This document shows positions 25,013-32,942 of a stretch of 39,066 nt of DNA, in pieces. The notes beneath the pieces were generated by a model. It searched no databases and was not told where the DNA came from. It worked only from the letters and a program-made list of their open reading frames with translations. The stretch comes from Mesorhizobium sp. 61-13 (GTDB lineage Bacteria > Pseudomonadota > Alphaproteobacteria > Rhizobiales > Rhizobiaceae): contig MKRZ01000082.1 of NCBI GenBank assembly GCA_001897075.1, forward strand, positions 1 through 39,066. Reading direction: 5' to 3'. The position numbers and the translations under genes were made by a program. Within the stretch, counting starts at the first letter, position 1. Each line of letters starts with the position of its first letter.

Positions 25013-26839
25013 CTATTCCACCGTCACGGACTTGGCGAGGTTGCGGGGCTGGTCGACGTCGGTGCCCATGAACACGGCGGTGAAATAGGCCAGCAACTGG
25101 ATCGGCAGCGCATAGACGATGGGCGAGATGATCTCTGGCACATCCGGCAAGATGATGGTTTCGAGCGTATTCACACTCGCCTGGGCCGCGCCCTTGGCAT
25201 CGGTGATGAGGATGATCTTGCCGCCGCGCGCAGCCACTTCCTGCATGTTCGACACGGTCTTTTCGAAGATGCGGTCGTGCGGCGCGATGACGATGACCGG
25301 CATCTTTTCATCGATGAGCGCAATCGGGCCGTGCTTCAATTCACCGGCAGCGTAGCCCTCTGCATGGATGTAGGAGATTTCCTTGAGCTTGAGCGCCCCT
25401 TCCATGGCGAGCGGAAAATTGGTGTCGCGGCCAAGATAAAGCACATGCTCGTAACGGGTCAGTTCGCGGGCTAGTCTTTCGATCTGGCCGTCGAGGCTAT
25501 TCAACACCTGGTTGGTGTAGCGAGGCGCTTCGGAGAGCGCGCGCACGAGCGCCTTTTCCTCATCAGTGGAAATGGTGCCGCGAGTAGCGGCAGCATGCAC
25601 CGCAAGCGACGCCATGACCGACAGCTGGCAGGTGAACGCCTTGGTCGAGGCCACACCGATTTCCGGTCCGGCCAGCGTCGGCAATGTTACATCGGCCTCG
25701 CGGGCAATGGTCGATTCGCGCACGTTGACGACCGCGCCGATCTTCATGCCCGCCTGGCGGCAGTAGCGCAGCGATGCCAGCGTGTCGGCGGTCTCGCCCG
25801 ACTGCGAGATGAAGAGTGCGGCATCGTTCGCCGACAGGGGCATTTCGCGATAACGAAACTCCGAGGCTATATCGATATCGACCGGCAGACGGGCGTAACG
25901 CTCAAACCAGTACTTCCCGATCAGGCCAGCGAGATAGGCCGTGCCGCAGGCCGAGATGGCGAGGCGATTGATCTTGGCAAAGTCGAACGGCAGGTCCAGC
26001 GGCTTTGTCGCACCGTTGGTAAAGTCGAGATAGTTCGCCAACGTGTGCGAAATAACCTCCGGCTGTTCATGGATTTCCTTTTCCATGAAATGGCGGTGGT
26101 TGCCCTTGTCGACCAGATAGGAGGTGCCAAGCGACTGCTGGCGCTTGCGCTCAACCGCCTTGCCTTCCATGTCGAAGATCGACACGTCGTTGCGCCGCAC
26201 GACTGCCCAGTCGCCATCCTCCAGATAGGTGATGGAATTGGTGAAAGGGGCGAGCGCAATGGCATCGGAGCCCAGGAACATCTCACCCTGGCCGTGGCCA
26301 ACGGCGAGCGGCGGGCCGTTGCGGGCCCCGACGATCAGGTCTTCGTCGTCCTTGAACATGATGGCGAGCGCGAAAGCGCCCTGCAGGCGCTTCAAGGCGT
26401 TGTGGGCCGCTTCCACCGGCTTGGCGCCGCGCGCCATTTCACGCGAGACCAGATGGGCGACCACCTCGGTGTCGGTCTGCGAGGAAAACTGGTAGCCGTC
26501 TGCAATCAACTCAGTGCGCAGTTCGGCAAAATTCTCGATGATGCCGTTGTGGACGATGGCCACGCCGTTGGAGAAATGCGGATGCGCATTGGTCTCGTTC
26601 GGCACGCCGTGGGTGGCCCAACGGGTATGACCGATGCCGATGGTGCCGGACAGCGGCTCGTTCTTCAGCCGCGTTTCAAGATTGACCAGCTTACCTTCGG
26701 CCCGACGGCGGGACAACTCGCCGCGCTCGATGGTGGCAACGCCTGCCGAATCATAGCCGCGGTACTCAAGACGCTTCAGCGCGTCGACAATCAGCGGCGC
26801 AACCGGCGAATGGCCAACTATCGCTACAATCCCGCACAT
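25013..26839 (-). CDS. glmS: Glutamine--fructose-6-phosphate aminotransferase (isomerizing)
   Basis: Makes glucosamine 6-phosphate from fructose 6-phosphate and glutamine, the first committed step to UDP-GlcNAc. The 608-residue product starts with MCGIVAIVGH; Cys2, exposed after Met removal, is the glutaminase nucleophile. The glutaminase domain (about 1-240) has GIGHTRWATHGVP. Two SIS sugar-binding domains follow, with SQSGETADTLASLRY and the stretch YAAGELKHGPIALID. The C-terminus, PRNLAKSVTVE, carries the conserved active-site lysine tail. It is downstream of glmU on the same strand, separated by 155 bp that contains an inverted repeat; no glmS ribozyme was expected or seen. Confidence 0.98.
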   Translation of the reverse strand: MCGIVAIVGHSPVAPLIVDALKRLEYRGYDSAGVATIERGELSRRRAEGKLVNLETRLKNEPLSGTIGIGHTRWATHGVPNETNAHPHFSNGVAIVHNGIIENFAELRTELIADGYQFSSQTDTEVVAHLVSREMARGAKPVEAAHNALKRLQGAFALAIMFKDDEDLIVGARNGPPLAVGHGQGEMFLGSDAIALAPFTNSITYLEDGDWAVVRRNDVSIFDMEGKAVERKRQQSLGTSYLVDKGNHRHFMEKEIHEQPEVISHTLANYLDFTNGATKPLDLPFDFAKINRLAISACGTAYLAGLIGKYWFERYARLPVDIDIASEFRYREMPLSANDAALFISQSGETADTLASLRYCRQAGMKIGAVVNVRESTIAREADVTLPTLAGPEIGVASTKAFTCQLSVMASLAVHAAATRGTISTDEEKALVRALSEAPRYTNQVLNSLDGQIERLARELTRYEHVLYLGRDTNFPLAMEGALKLKEISYIHAEGYAAGELKHGPIALIDEKMPVIVIAPHDRIFEKTVSNMQEVAARGGKIILITDAKGAAQASVNTLETIILPDVPEIISPIVYALPIQLLAYFTAVFMGTDVDQPRNLAKSVTVE

Positions 26840-26933
26840 TTGCCTTGCCCCTGACCCGATATTCGATGTGCGCTGTTTAGGAAGCGCAGTTCATCCGAGA
26901 AAATCACATTGCGTTTCGCGACGTAGCAATGAC

Positions 26934-26981
26934 CTGGATTGCCGCAGCACATCATGTTTCCAGATTGGCGTTGCAATCCAG
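26934..26981 (-). promoter_or_regulatory. Inverted repeat in the glmU-glmS gap
   Basis: CTGGATTGC (26934-26942) and GCAATCCAG (26973-26981) form a perfect 9-bp stem with a 30-nt loop. It lies just after the glmU stop codon and about 95 bp before the glmS start codon on the minus strand. There is no T run, so it is not an ordinary terminator. It may be a leader structure or mRNA-stability element; function unknown. Confidence 0.35.
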
Positions 26982-26994
26982 TTAGCAGAATTGC

Positions 26995-28342
26995 TTACTT
27001 TTTCGCAGCTTCTGCACGGCGCGCGCGCAATTCCTTTGCCTTACCGGGCATCGTCTTCTGGCGGGCGCGGCCAAACGCCAGCGCATCGTCGGGGACGTTT
27101 TCGGTGATGACGCTGCCCGATGCCACGTAAGCGCCGTTGCCGATCGAAACCGGGGCAACCAGCGAGGAATTCGAACCGATGAAGGCGTTTTCGCCAATTT
27201 CGGTGAGAAATTTCGAATAGCCATCATAGTTGCAGGTGATGGTGCCGGCACCGATGTTCGCTCCCGCGCCAATCACCGCATCGCCGATATAGGTGAGATG
27301 GTTGACCTTGGCGCCCTTCTCGACCACCGCCTTCTTGACCTCGCAGAAATTGCCGACCTTGGCCTTGGTCTTGAGATCGGCACCGGGGCGCAGGCGGGCG
27401 AACGGGCCGACCTCGCAGCCGGACGCGATAGTCGCCCCCTCGATATGGCTGAACGCGTGGATGGTCGCACCGCCCTCGACGCTGACGCCGGGACCGAACC
27501 AGACATTGGGTTCGACGACGGTGTCCGCGCCGATTTCGGTATCGTGCGAGAAATACACGGTCTCCGGCGCAATCAGCGCGACGCCTGAAAGCATCGCCTC
27601 ATGGCGACGGCGCTTTTGCCAGATGGCTTCTGCGGCGGCCAGTTCAGCGCGGTTGTTGATGCCCAGTGCATTTTCGAAAGTTGCCTCGGTGGCCACGACA
27701 TCGAGGCCGCGCTGGCTGGCGATTTCAACGATGTCGGTGAGGTAGTATTCACCCTTGGTGTTGGCATTGCCGACAGTATCCAGCAACCCCAGTGCGTGCT
27801 TGCCGGCAATCGCCATCAGCCCGCCATTGCAGAAGGTAAGCGCGCTCTTCGGCACTCGCATCCTTTTCCTCGCGAATGGCTATGAGCTTGCCACCCTTCT
27901 CGATCAGCCTGCCATAGCCGGTCGGACTGTCGGTGCGGAAGCCGATAACGACCACCGCAGCGCCCTCCGCAAGCTTCAACCGGGCGACCGTCAACGCGCC
28001 GGGATCAATCAGGGGCGTATCGCCAAACATGACGAGGATATCGTCGTGGCCGCGCTCGATGGCGGCGCGGGCAGCCAATACCGCATGGGCCGTGCCAAGG
28101 CGTTTTTCCTGCACGAAGGTCTCGGCTTTCGGTGCGAACTTTGCCGCCGCCTCGCGCATCTGGTCCGCACCATGGCCGATCACCAGCGCGAGATTGCCCG
28201 CACCCGCCGTCTCAGCCGCCCTGACCACATGTGCGACCATGGGCAGGCCGGCAATCTTGTGCAGCACCTTCGGGATAGCACTTTTCATGCGCGTGCCCTC
28301 GCCGGCGGCGAGGATGATCGACAGGCAGGTACGTTGGCTCAT
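26995..28342 (-). pseudogene. glmU: Bifunctional GlmU, interrupted by a frameshift as sequenced
   Basis: GlmU acetylates glucosamine 1-phosphate and then adds UMP, giving UDP-GlcNAc. Here it is split between two frames. The 5' part (28342 down to about 27842) encodes the uridyltransferase start, with [15 protein letters not shown] and GDTPLID, up to residue 167 (DASAEER). The 3' part continues in another frame from about 27841 with [30 protein letters not shown] and the left-handed beta-helix acetyltransferase repeats, to the stop at 26995. The break falls in GCGCGC at 27840-27845. Two more bases (another GC unit) would restore [11 protein letters not shown] and a 449-residue protein of normal length. 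Since glmU is usually essential, a sequencing or assembly error is the likeliest cause; real mutation is possible. Confidence 0.93.
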
Positions 28343-28391
28343 GGATGATAACCGGGAAATGAATTGCTCGGATGAGCGCTATGTAGCACCG

Positions 28392-28413
28392 CCGCATTGC
28401 TGCACCAATGCGG
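28392..28413 (-). other. Small hairpin between ccdA and glmU
   Basis: CCGCATTG and CAATGCGG form a perfect 8-bp stem with a 6-nt loop, about 58 bp after the ccdA-like stop codon on the minus strand. It lacks a T run on either strand, so it could be a Rho-linked end, an mRNA-stability hairpin or an operator for glmU. Confidence 0.35.
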
Positions 28414-28470
28414 TTAAATTCGGGTGAGGATCGTGAAGCAGCCGACTGTTAGTCAGCGGGTCCAAGTGCT

Positions 28471-29217
28471 TTAGCCAAGCCGCCCCAGCACCGGGAAGTT
28501 CTCGAGCAGCCAATAGGATACCGCCTGTACGCCGCCAGTGAGGAAGAACACACCGGCGACAACGAGCAGCGCGCCGATGGCTTTTTCGACGCGACCGAGA
28601 TGAACACGGAACTTGCCGAGGAAGCGCATGAATGCGCCCGAAAACAGGGCAGCTATCAGGAACGGAATGCCGAGGCCGAGGGAATAGGCCGCCAACAGCA
28701 GCGCGCCTTCGCCAACCGTTTCGCGTCCGCCTGCAAGGGTCAGGATAGGTCCCAGCACCGGGCCGATACAGGGCGTCCAGCCGAAGGCGAAGGCAAGGCC
28801 CATGACATAGGCGGCGAGGAGGCTTGCAGGCTTGCCTTCGCTCTGAAAGCGGGCTTCGCGCGAAAGCAGCGGAATGCGCAGGACGCCGAGGAAGTTCAGG
28901 CCCATGATGATGATAAGCACGCCGGCCGCCATCGCCAGCGGCTCCTGCCAAACGCGCAACAGGCGACCGATGCTCGATGCGCCGGCGCCGAGCGCCACGA
29001 AGACGGTCGAGAAGCCGAGGACGAAAGCGACGGATGCCGCAATCAGCGCGCCGCGCGCACCAGCCTTGGCGGCAGCACCTGCATTGCCGCGGAAATCGTC
29101 GACCGAAACGCCGGCCATGTAGCAGAGATAGGGCGGCACCAGCGGCAGCACGCAAGGCGACAGGAACGAGAGCGCCCCTGCCCCGACCGCACTGACGTAA
29201 CCAATGTCCAAAGCCAT
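28471..29217 (-). CDS. ccdA: Cytochrome c biogenesis protein CcdA (DsbD-like membrane thiol transporter)
   Basis: Polytopic inner-membrane protein that carries reducing equivalents from cytoplasmic thioredoxin to periplasmic thiol proteins. The 248 residues have about six transmembrane helices. The two redox cysteines lie in the family motifs FLSPCVLPLVPPYLCYMAG (first helix) and FGWTPCIGPVLGPILTLAGG (fourth helix). There is no periplasmic DsbD alpha or gamma domain, so this is the short CcdA form. It is probably transcribed separately from glmU, 128 bp downstream. Periplasmic clients are inferred, not encoded alongside. Confidence 0.92.
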   Translation of the reverse strand: MALDIGYVSAVGAGALSFLSPCVLPLVPPYLCYMAGVSVDDFRGNAGAAAKAGARGALIAASVAFVLGFSTVFVALGAGASSIGRLLRVWQEPLAMAAGVLIIIMGLNFLGVLRIPLLSREARFQSEGKPASLLAAYVMGLAFAFGWTPCIGPVLGPILTLAGGRETVGEGALLLAAYSLGLGIPFLIAALFSGAFMRFLGKFRVHLGRVEKAIGALLVVAGVFFLTGGVQAVSYWLLENFPVLGRLG

Positions 29218-29396
29218 GTCGCCGTTCCAGCTTGCCGGCCCTCACATAGCGGCAGGCGGAACGGTCTTCCAGTCACAGTTGCGTGGCAAGTCGCCGCTGC
29301 CCGGGAAGAAAACAAGGCGCGTCGGCGTTTCTTGAACGAGGCGCACGAGTTTTGGCGTCTCATTGACCCTTTCAAGCGACCCCAGGGAGATGAAAC

Positions 29397-29774
29397 ATGA
29401 AGGCGATCACAGTCGGACTGGCCGCGCTCTTGCTCAGCACGGCATCAGGTTTTGCGGCACAGGCATGGATGGAAGCCGATGCCGGCGGCAGCAAGATCTT
29501 CACCGACGCCAAGGGCATGACGCTCTACACCTACGACAAGGACGAAGCCGGCAAGACCAACTGCTACGACAAATGCGCCACCAACTGGCCGCCCCTGAAG
29601 GCAGAGGCAGACGCCAAGGCCGAAGGCGAATGGTCGCTCGTTGACCGCACCGACGGCACCAAGATGTGGGCCTATGAAGGCAAGCCCGTCTACACCTTCA
29701 TCAAGGACCAGAAGGCCGGCGACGTGACCGGCGACGGCGTCGGCGGCGTCTGGCACATCGCCAAGCCGGATTGA
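29397..29774 (+). CDS. Small exported repeat protein (PF03640, COG4315-like)
   Basis: Secreted protein of 125 residues with a signal peptide at about 1-21 (ITVGLAALLLSTASGFAAQA). It carries two copies of the short beta motif of the secreted-repeat-of-unknown-function family: first KIFTDAKGMTLYTYDKDEAGKTNC, given here as K-to-C over 29 onward, then KMWAYEGKPVYTFIKDQ. NCYDKCATNWPPLKA contains a Cys-x3-Cys pair that may form a disulfide or bind metal or heme. There is no lipobox, so it is not an obvious lipoprotein. AGGGAGATG precedes the ATG at 29397. Function of the family is unknown. It is divergent from ccdA. Confidence 0.9.
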   Translation: MKAITVGLAALLLSTASGFAAQAWMEADAGGSKIFTDAKGMTLYTYDKDEAGKTNCYDKCATNWPPLKAEADAKAEGEWSLVDRTDGTKMWAYEGKPVYTFIKDQKAGDVTGDGVGGVWHIAKPD

Positions 29775-29799
29775 TATTCGGTCTCACTATTCGACCTGA

Positions 29800-29832
29800 G
29801 GCTCCGGGCGCAAAGGCGGCCGGAGCCGTTTT
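29800..29832 (+). terminator. Intrinsic terminator after the secreted repeat protein gene
   Basis: GGCTCCGG (29800-29807) and CCGGAGCC (29820-29827) form a perfect 8-bp stem with a 12-nt loop, followed by GTTTTC. It begins 26 bp after the stop codon and separates this gene from the convergent small gene. Confidence 0.65.
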
Positions 29833-30035
29833 CATGCTGCGCCCTTGCGACCATCCTGCTGTACCCGCGCAGGGCGCTCGCCGCGGATGATGTCGCTTGC
29901 TTCTACATAGGCCATCTCGATCAAGTATGTGAGCATGTCGCAGCGTTCGGCTTCCGCCATGGTGCGCAACTGACCGAGCATCGACTGCATGTAATCGAGG
30001 GTTTCCGTGCGCCGTCTTGCAAAGGTGTGCCGCAT
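29832..30035 (-). CDS. Small hypothetical protein, 67 residues
   Basis: I do not recognise a named family. The predicted protein is soluble and largely helical: a basic start (MRHTFARRR), a central amphipathic stretch (TLDYMQSMLGQLRTMAE), AERCDMLTYLIEMAYVEASD, and a basic end. There is no signal peptide or membrane segment. The codon and residue composition looks like real coding sequence, and the segment is not antisense to another gene. The start is either ATG at 30035 or TTG at 30038; AGGGA lies somewhat far upstream. It sits alone between the secreted repeat protein and topA. Confidence 0.6.
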   Translation of the reverse strand: MRHTFARRRTETLDYMQSMLGQLRTMAEAERCDMLTYLIEMAYVEASDIIRGERPARVQQDGRKGAA

Positions 30036-30172
30036 CAAGAAAACAGTCCCTATTCCGGCTGCGCAGCATCACCGCACGACCGAATTCATATCAACCAACC
30101 CGAGAGTGATTTGCCGCTTCCGAGTGCAGGTTTAGTCTAGATCGCTTATCTTAAATTGCAAATGTTTCTTTT

Positions 30173-30193
30173 TATACAACTTTTGGTTGTATA
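30173..30193. promoter_or_regulatory. AT-rich palindrome upstream of topA
   Basis: TATACAAC (30173-30180) and GTTGTATA (30186-30193) are perfect complements with a 5-bp spacer, in an unusually AT-rich stretch of an otherwise GC-rich region. It lies about 120 bp upstream of topA and 140 bp upstream of the divergent small gene. The geometry suits a dimeric repressor operator; the following TATATAGG could be a -10 region. Confidence 0.4.
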
Positions 30194-30315
30194 TAGGTCA
30201 AATTGAGGGATGACCCTTGACCGAACGGCAAAGCACGGCCATTTGACGGACGATTTCGAAACATGTTGTCGTGGCTGCATTTCCCCGCCGCCTCATCCGA
30301 AAAGAACAGGCAGAA

Positions 30316-32937
30316 ATGGACGTCGTCGTCGTCGAATCGCCGGCCAAAGCGAAAACAATCAACAAGTATCTGGGGCGGAACTACAAGGTTCTGGCCTCGT
30401 TCGGCCATGTCCGCGACCTGCCTGCCAAGGACGGCTCGGTCCGCCCGGATGAAGACTTCTCCATGTCCTGGTCGGTCGATACCGCGTCAGGCAAGCGGCT
30501 CGCCGATATCGCCAAGGCGGTCAAGGACGCCGACGGCCTGATCCTCGCCACCGACCCTGATCGCGAGGGCGAGGCGATTTCGTGGCACGTGCTTGAGGTT
30601 TTGAAGCAGAAGCGCGTGTTGAAGGACAAGCCGGTCAGCCGCGTCGTCTTCAACGCTATCACCAAGAATTCCGTGCTCGACGCGATGGCAAATCCGCGCC
30701 AGATCGACGTGCCGCTGGTCGATGCCTACCTGGCACGGCGTGCGCTCGACTATCTCGTCGGCTTCACGCTGTCGCCGGTTCTGTGGCGCAAGCTGCCAGG
30801 CGCACGCTCGGCCGGACGCGTGCAGTCCGTTGCGCTGCGCCTCGTCTGCGAGCGCGAGTCGGAGATCGAACGCTTTGTTCGCGAGGAATACTGGCAGATC
30901 GCCGCAATCCTCGGCACACCTCGCAAGGAAAGTTTCGAGGCACGGCTGACCGCCTACGAAGGCAAGAAGCTGCAAAAGCTCGACATCAAGAACAAGGAGC
31001 AGGCCGACGGCATCAAGGCGATGCTGGATGGCGCGACGTTCCGCGCCCAGTCGGTCGAAGCAAAGCCCACCAAGCGCAACCCTGCCCCGCCCTTCACCAC
31101 GTCTACCTTGCAGCAGGCCGCCTCTTCGCGCCTTGGCTTTTCGGCGAACCGCACCATGCAGGTGGCGCAGAAGCTCTATGAAGGCATGGACATCGGCGGA
31201 GAGACTGCCGGTCTCATTACCTATATGCGAACCGACGGCGTGCAGATGGCACCCGAGGCGATTTCGGCAGCCCGCGCCGCCATCGGCAAGGAGTTCGGCG
31301 ACAAGTACCTGCCGGAAAAGCCGCGCTACTATTCCGCAAAGGCCAAGAACGCGCAGGAAGCGCACGAAGCTATCCGCCCGACCGACTTTTTCCGCACGCC
31401 GGCGTCGGTCAGGCAATATCTCGATGCCGATCAGTTCCGGCTTTACGATCTTGTCTGGAAGCGCGCCATCGCCAGCCAGATGAACCCGGCCGAAATCGAA
31501 CGCACGACGGTCGAGATCGAGGCGGTGAACGGCCAGCGCACCGCCGGCCTGCGCGCTGTCGGCTCGGTGATCCGCTTCGACGGTTTCATCGCGGCCTATA
31601 CCGACCATCGCGACGAAGATTCGGAAGACGAGGAAAACCGTCGCCTGCCCGAAATCCGCTCCGGCGAGCAGATGGCCCGCGAGGCGATCAACGCGACGCA
31701 GCACACGACCGAGCCGCCGCCGCGCTACTCGGAAGCGTCGCTCATCAAGAAGCTTGAAGAGCTCGGCATCGGCCGCCCTTCGACCTATGCGGCAACGCTG
31801 AAGACGCTGGAAGACCGCGAATACGTCGTCATCGACAAGCGCCGGCTGGTACCGGAAGCCAAGGGCCGCCTGGTGACGGCGTTCCTGGAAAGCTTCTTCG
31901 AGAAGTATGTCGAGTATGATTTCACGGCATCGCTGGAAGAAAAGCTCGACGAGATTTCCGACGGCAAGCTCGCCTGGAAGGACGTGCTGCGCGACTTCTG
32001 GAAAGACTTTTCGACATCCGTCGACGACATCAAGGAACTGCGCGTCACCGATGTGCTGGATGCGCTCAACGAAGCCCTTGCCCCGCTGGTGTTTCCGGTG
32101 CGGGAAGACGGTTCCAACCCGCGCATCTGCCCGAAATGCGGCAGCGGCAACCTGTCACTGAAGCTCGGCAAATATGGCGCGTTCGTCGGCTGCTCGAACT
32201 ATCCCGAATGCGGCTATACGCGCCAGCTTGGTGAAAACGGCAACGGCAATGGCGAGAACGGCGCTGCCGATGACGGCACCAAGGTTCTCGGCAAGGACCC
32301 GTACACCGCCGAGGAAATTACCCTGCGCTCGGGCCGTTTCGGCCCCTATGTGCAGCGTGGCGACGGCAAGGAAGCCAAGCGTTCAAGCCTGCCGAAAGGC
32401 TGGAGCGTGGCGACCATCGACCATGAAAAGGCGCTGGCGCTGCTTGGACTGCCGCGCGATGTCGGCAAGCATCCGGAAACCGGCAAGATGATTTCCGCCG
32501 GCCTTGGCCGCTATGGGCCGTTTGTTCTGCATAACGGCACCTATGCCAATCTCGACTCGATCGAAGACGTGTTCTCGATCGGCCTCAACCGTGCCGTCAC
32601 GGTGATCGCGGAAAAGCAGTCCAAGGGCAAAGGCGGCCGCAATGGCGGCACGCCGGCAGCGCTCAAGGAACTCGGAGACCACCCGGACGGCGGCGGCAAG
32701 ATTGTCGTGCGCGATGGCAAATACGGGCCTTATGTCAATTTCGGCAAGGTCAACGCGACGCTGCCGAAGGGCAAGGACCCGCAGACCGTCACCATGGACG
32801 AAGCGCTTGCGCTGATCGCCGAAAAGGAAGCCAAGGGCGGCGGCGGCAAGAAGCCGTTCCGCAAGGCGGCGGGGAACGGCAAGCCGGCGGCTAAGAAAAC
32901 GGCTGCAAAGAAAACGGCGGCGAAAAAGAAGGAATAG
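30316..32937 (+). CDS. topA: DNA topoisomerase I (type IA)
   Basis: Relaxes negative supercoils by cutting one strand through a tyrosine-DNA link. The 873-residue product opens with the TOPRIM domain (MDVVVVESPAKAKTINKYLG, ending with ATDPDREGEAISWH). The active-site Tyr303 lies in LITYMRTDGVQMAPEAI. A C4 zinc-ribbon, CPKCGSGNLSLKLGKYGAFVGC onward (quoted only by its ends CPKC and GCSNYPEC), is followed by Topo_C_Rpt repeats such as GRFGPYVQRGDG and GKYGPYVNFGKVN, and a lysine/alanine-rich tail, as is usual in rhizobia. ATG at 30316 is chosen because MDVVVVESPAKA is the standard start. It is followed after 5 bp by rnr. Confidence 0.98.
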   Translation: MDVVVVESPAKAKTINKYLGRNYKVLASFGHVRDLPAKDGSVRPDEDFSMSWSVDTASGKRLADIAKAVKDADGLILATDPDREGEAISWHVLEVLKQKRVLKDKPVSRVVFNAITKNSVLDAMANPRQIDVPLVDAYLARRALDYLVGFTLSPVLWRKLPGARSAGRVQSVALRLVCERESEIERFVREEYWQIAAILGTPRKESFEARLTAYEGKKLQKLDIKNKEQADGIKAMLDGATFRAQSVEAKPTKRNPAPPFTTSTLQQAASSRLGFSANRTMQVAQKLYEGMDIGGETAGLITYMRTDGVQMAPEAISAARAAIGKEFGDKYLPEKPRYYSAKAKNAQEAHEAIRPTDFFRTPASVRQYLDADQFRLYDLVWKRAIASQMNPAEIERTTVEIEAVNGQRTAGLRAVGSVIRFDGFIAAYTDHRDEDSEDEENRRLPEIRSGEQMAREAINATQHTTEPPPRYSEASLIKKLEELGIGRPSTYAATLKTLEDREYVVIDKRRLVPEAKGRLVTAFLESFFEKYVEYDFTASLEEKLDEISDGKLAWKDVLRDFWKDFSTSVDDIKELRVTDVLDALNEALAPLVFPVREDGSNPRICPKCGSGNLSLKLGKYGAFVGCSNYPECGYTRQLGENGNGNGENGAADDGTKVLGKDPYTAEEITLRSGRFGPYVQRGDGKEAKRSSLPKGWSVATIDHEKALALLGLPRDVGKHPETGKMISAGLGRYGPFVLHNGTYANLDSIEDVFSIGLNRAVTVIAEKQSKGKGGRNGGTPAALKELGDHPDGGGKIVVRDGKYGPYVNFGKVNATLPKGKDPQTVTMDEALALIAEKEAKGGGGKKPFRKAAGNGKPAAKKTAAKKTAAKKKE

Positions 32938-32942
32938 CCAGC

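Noticed and set aside
25595-26854. A 419-codon open frame antisense to glmS
   Set aside because: It mirrors the glmS coding sequence and shows no recognisable domain.
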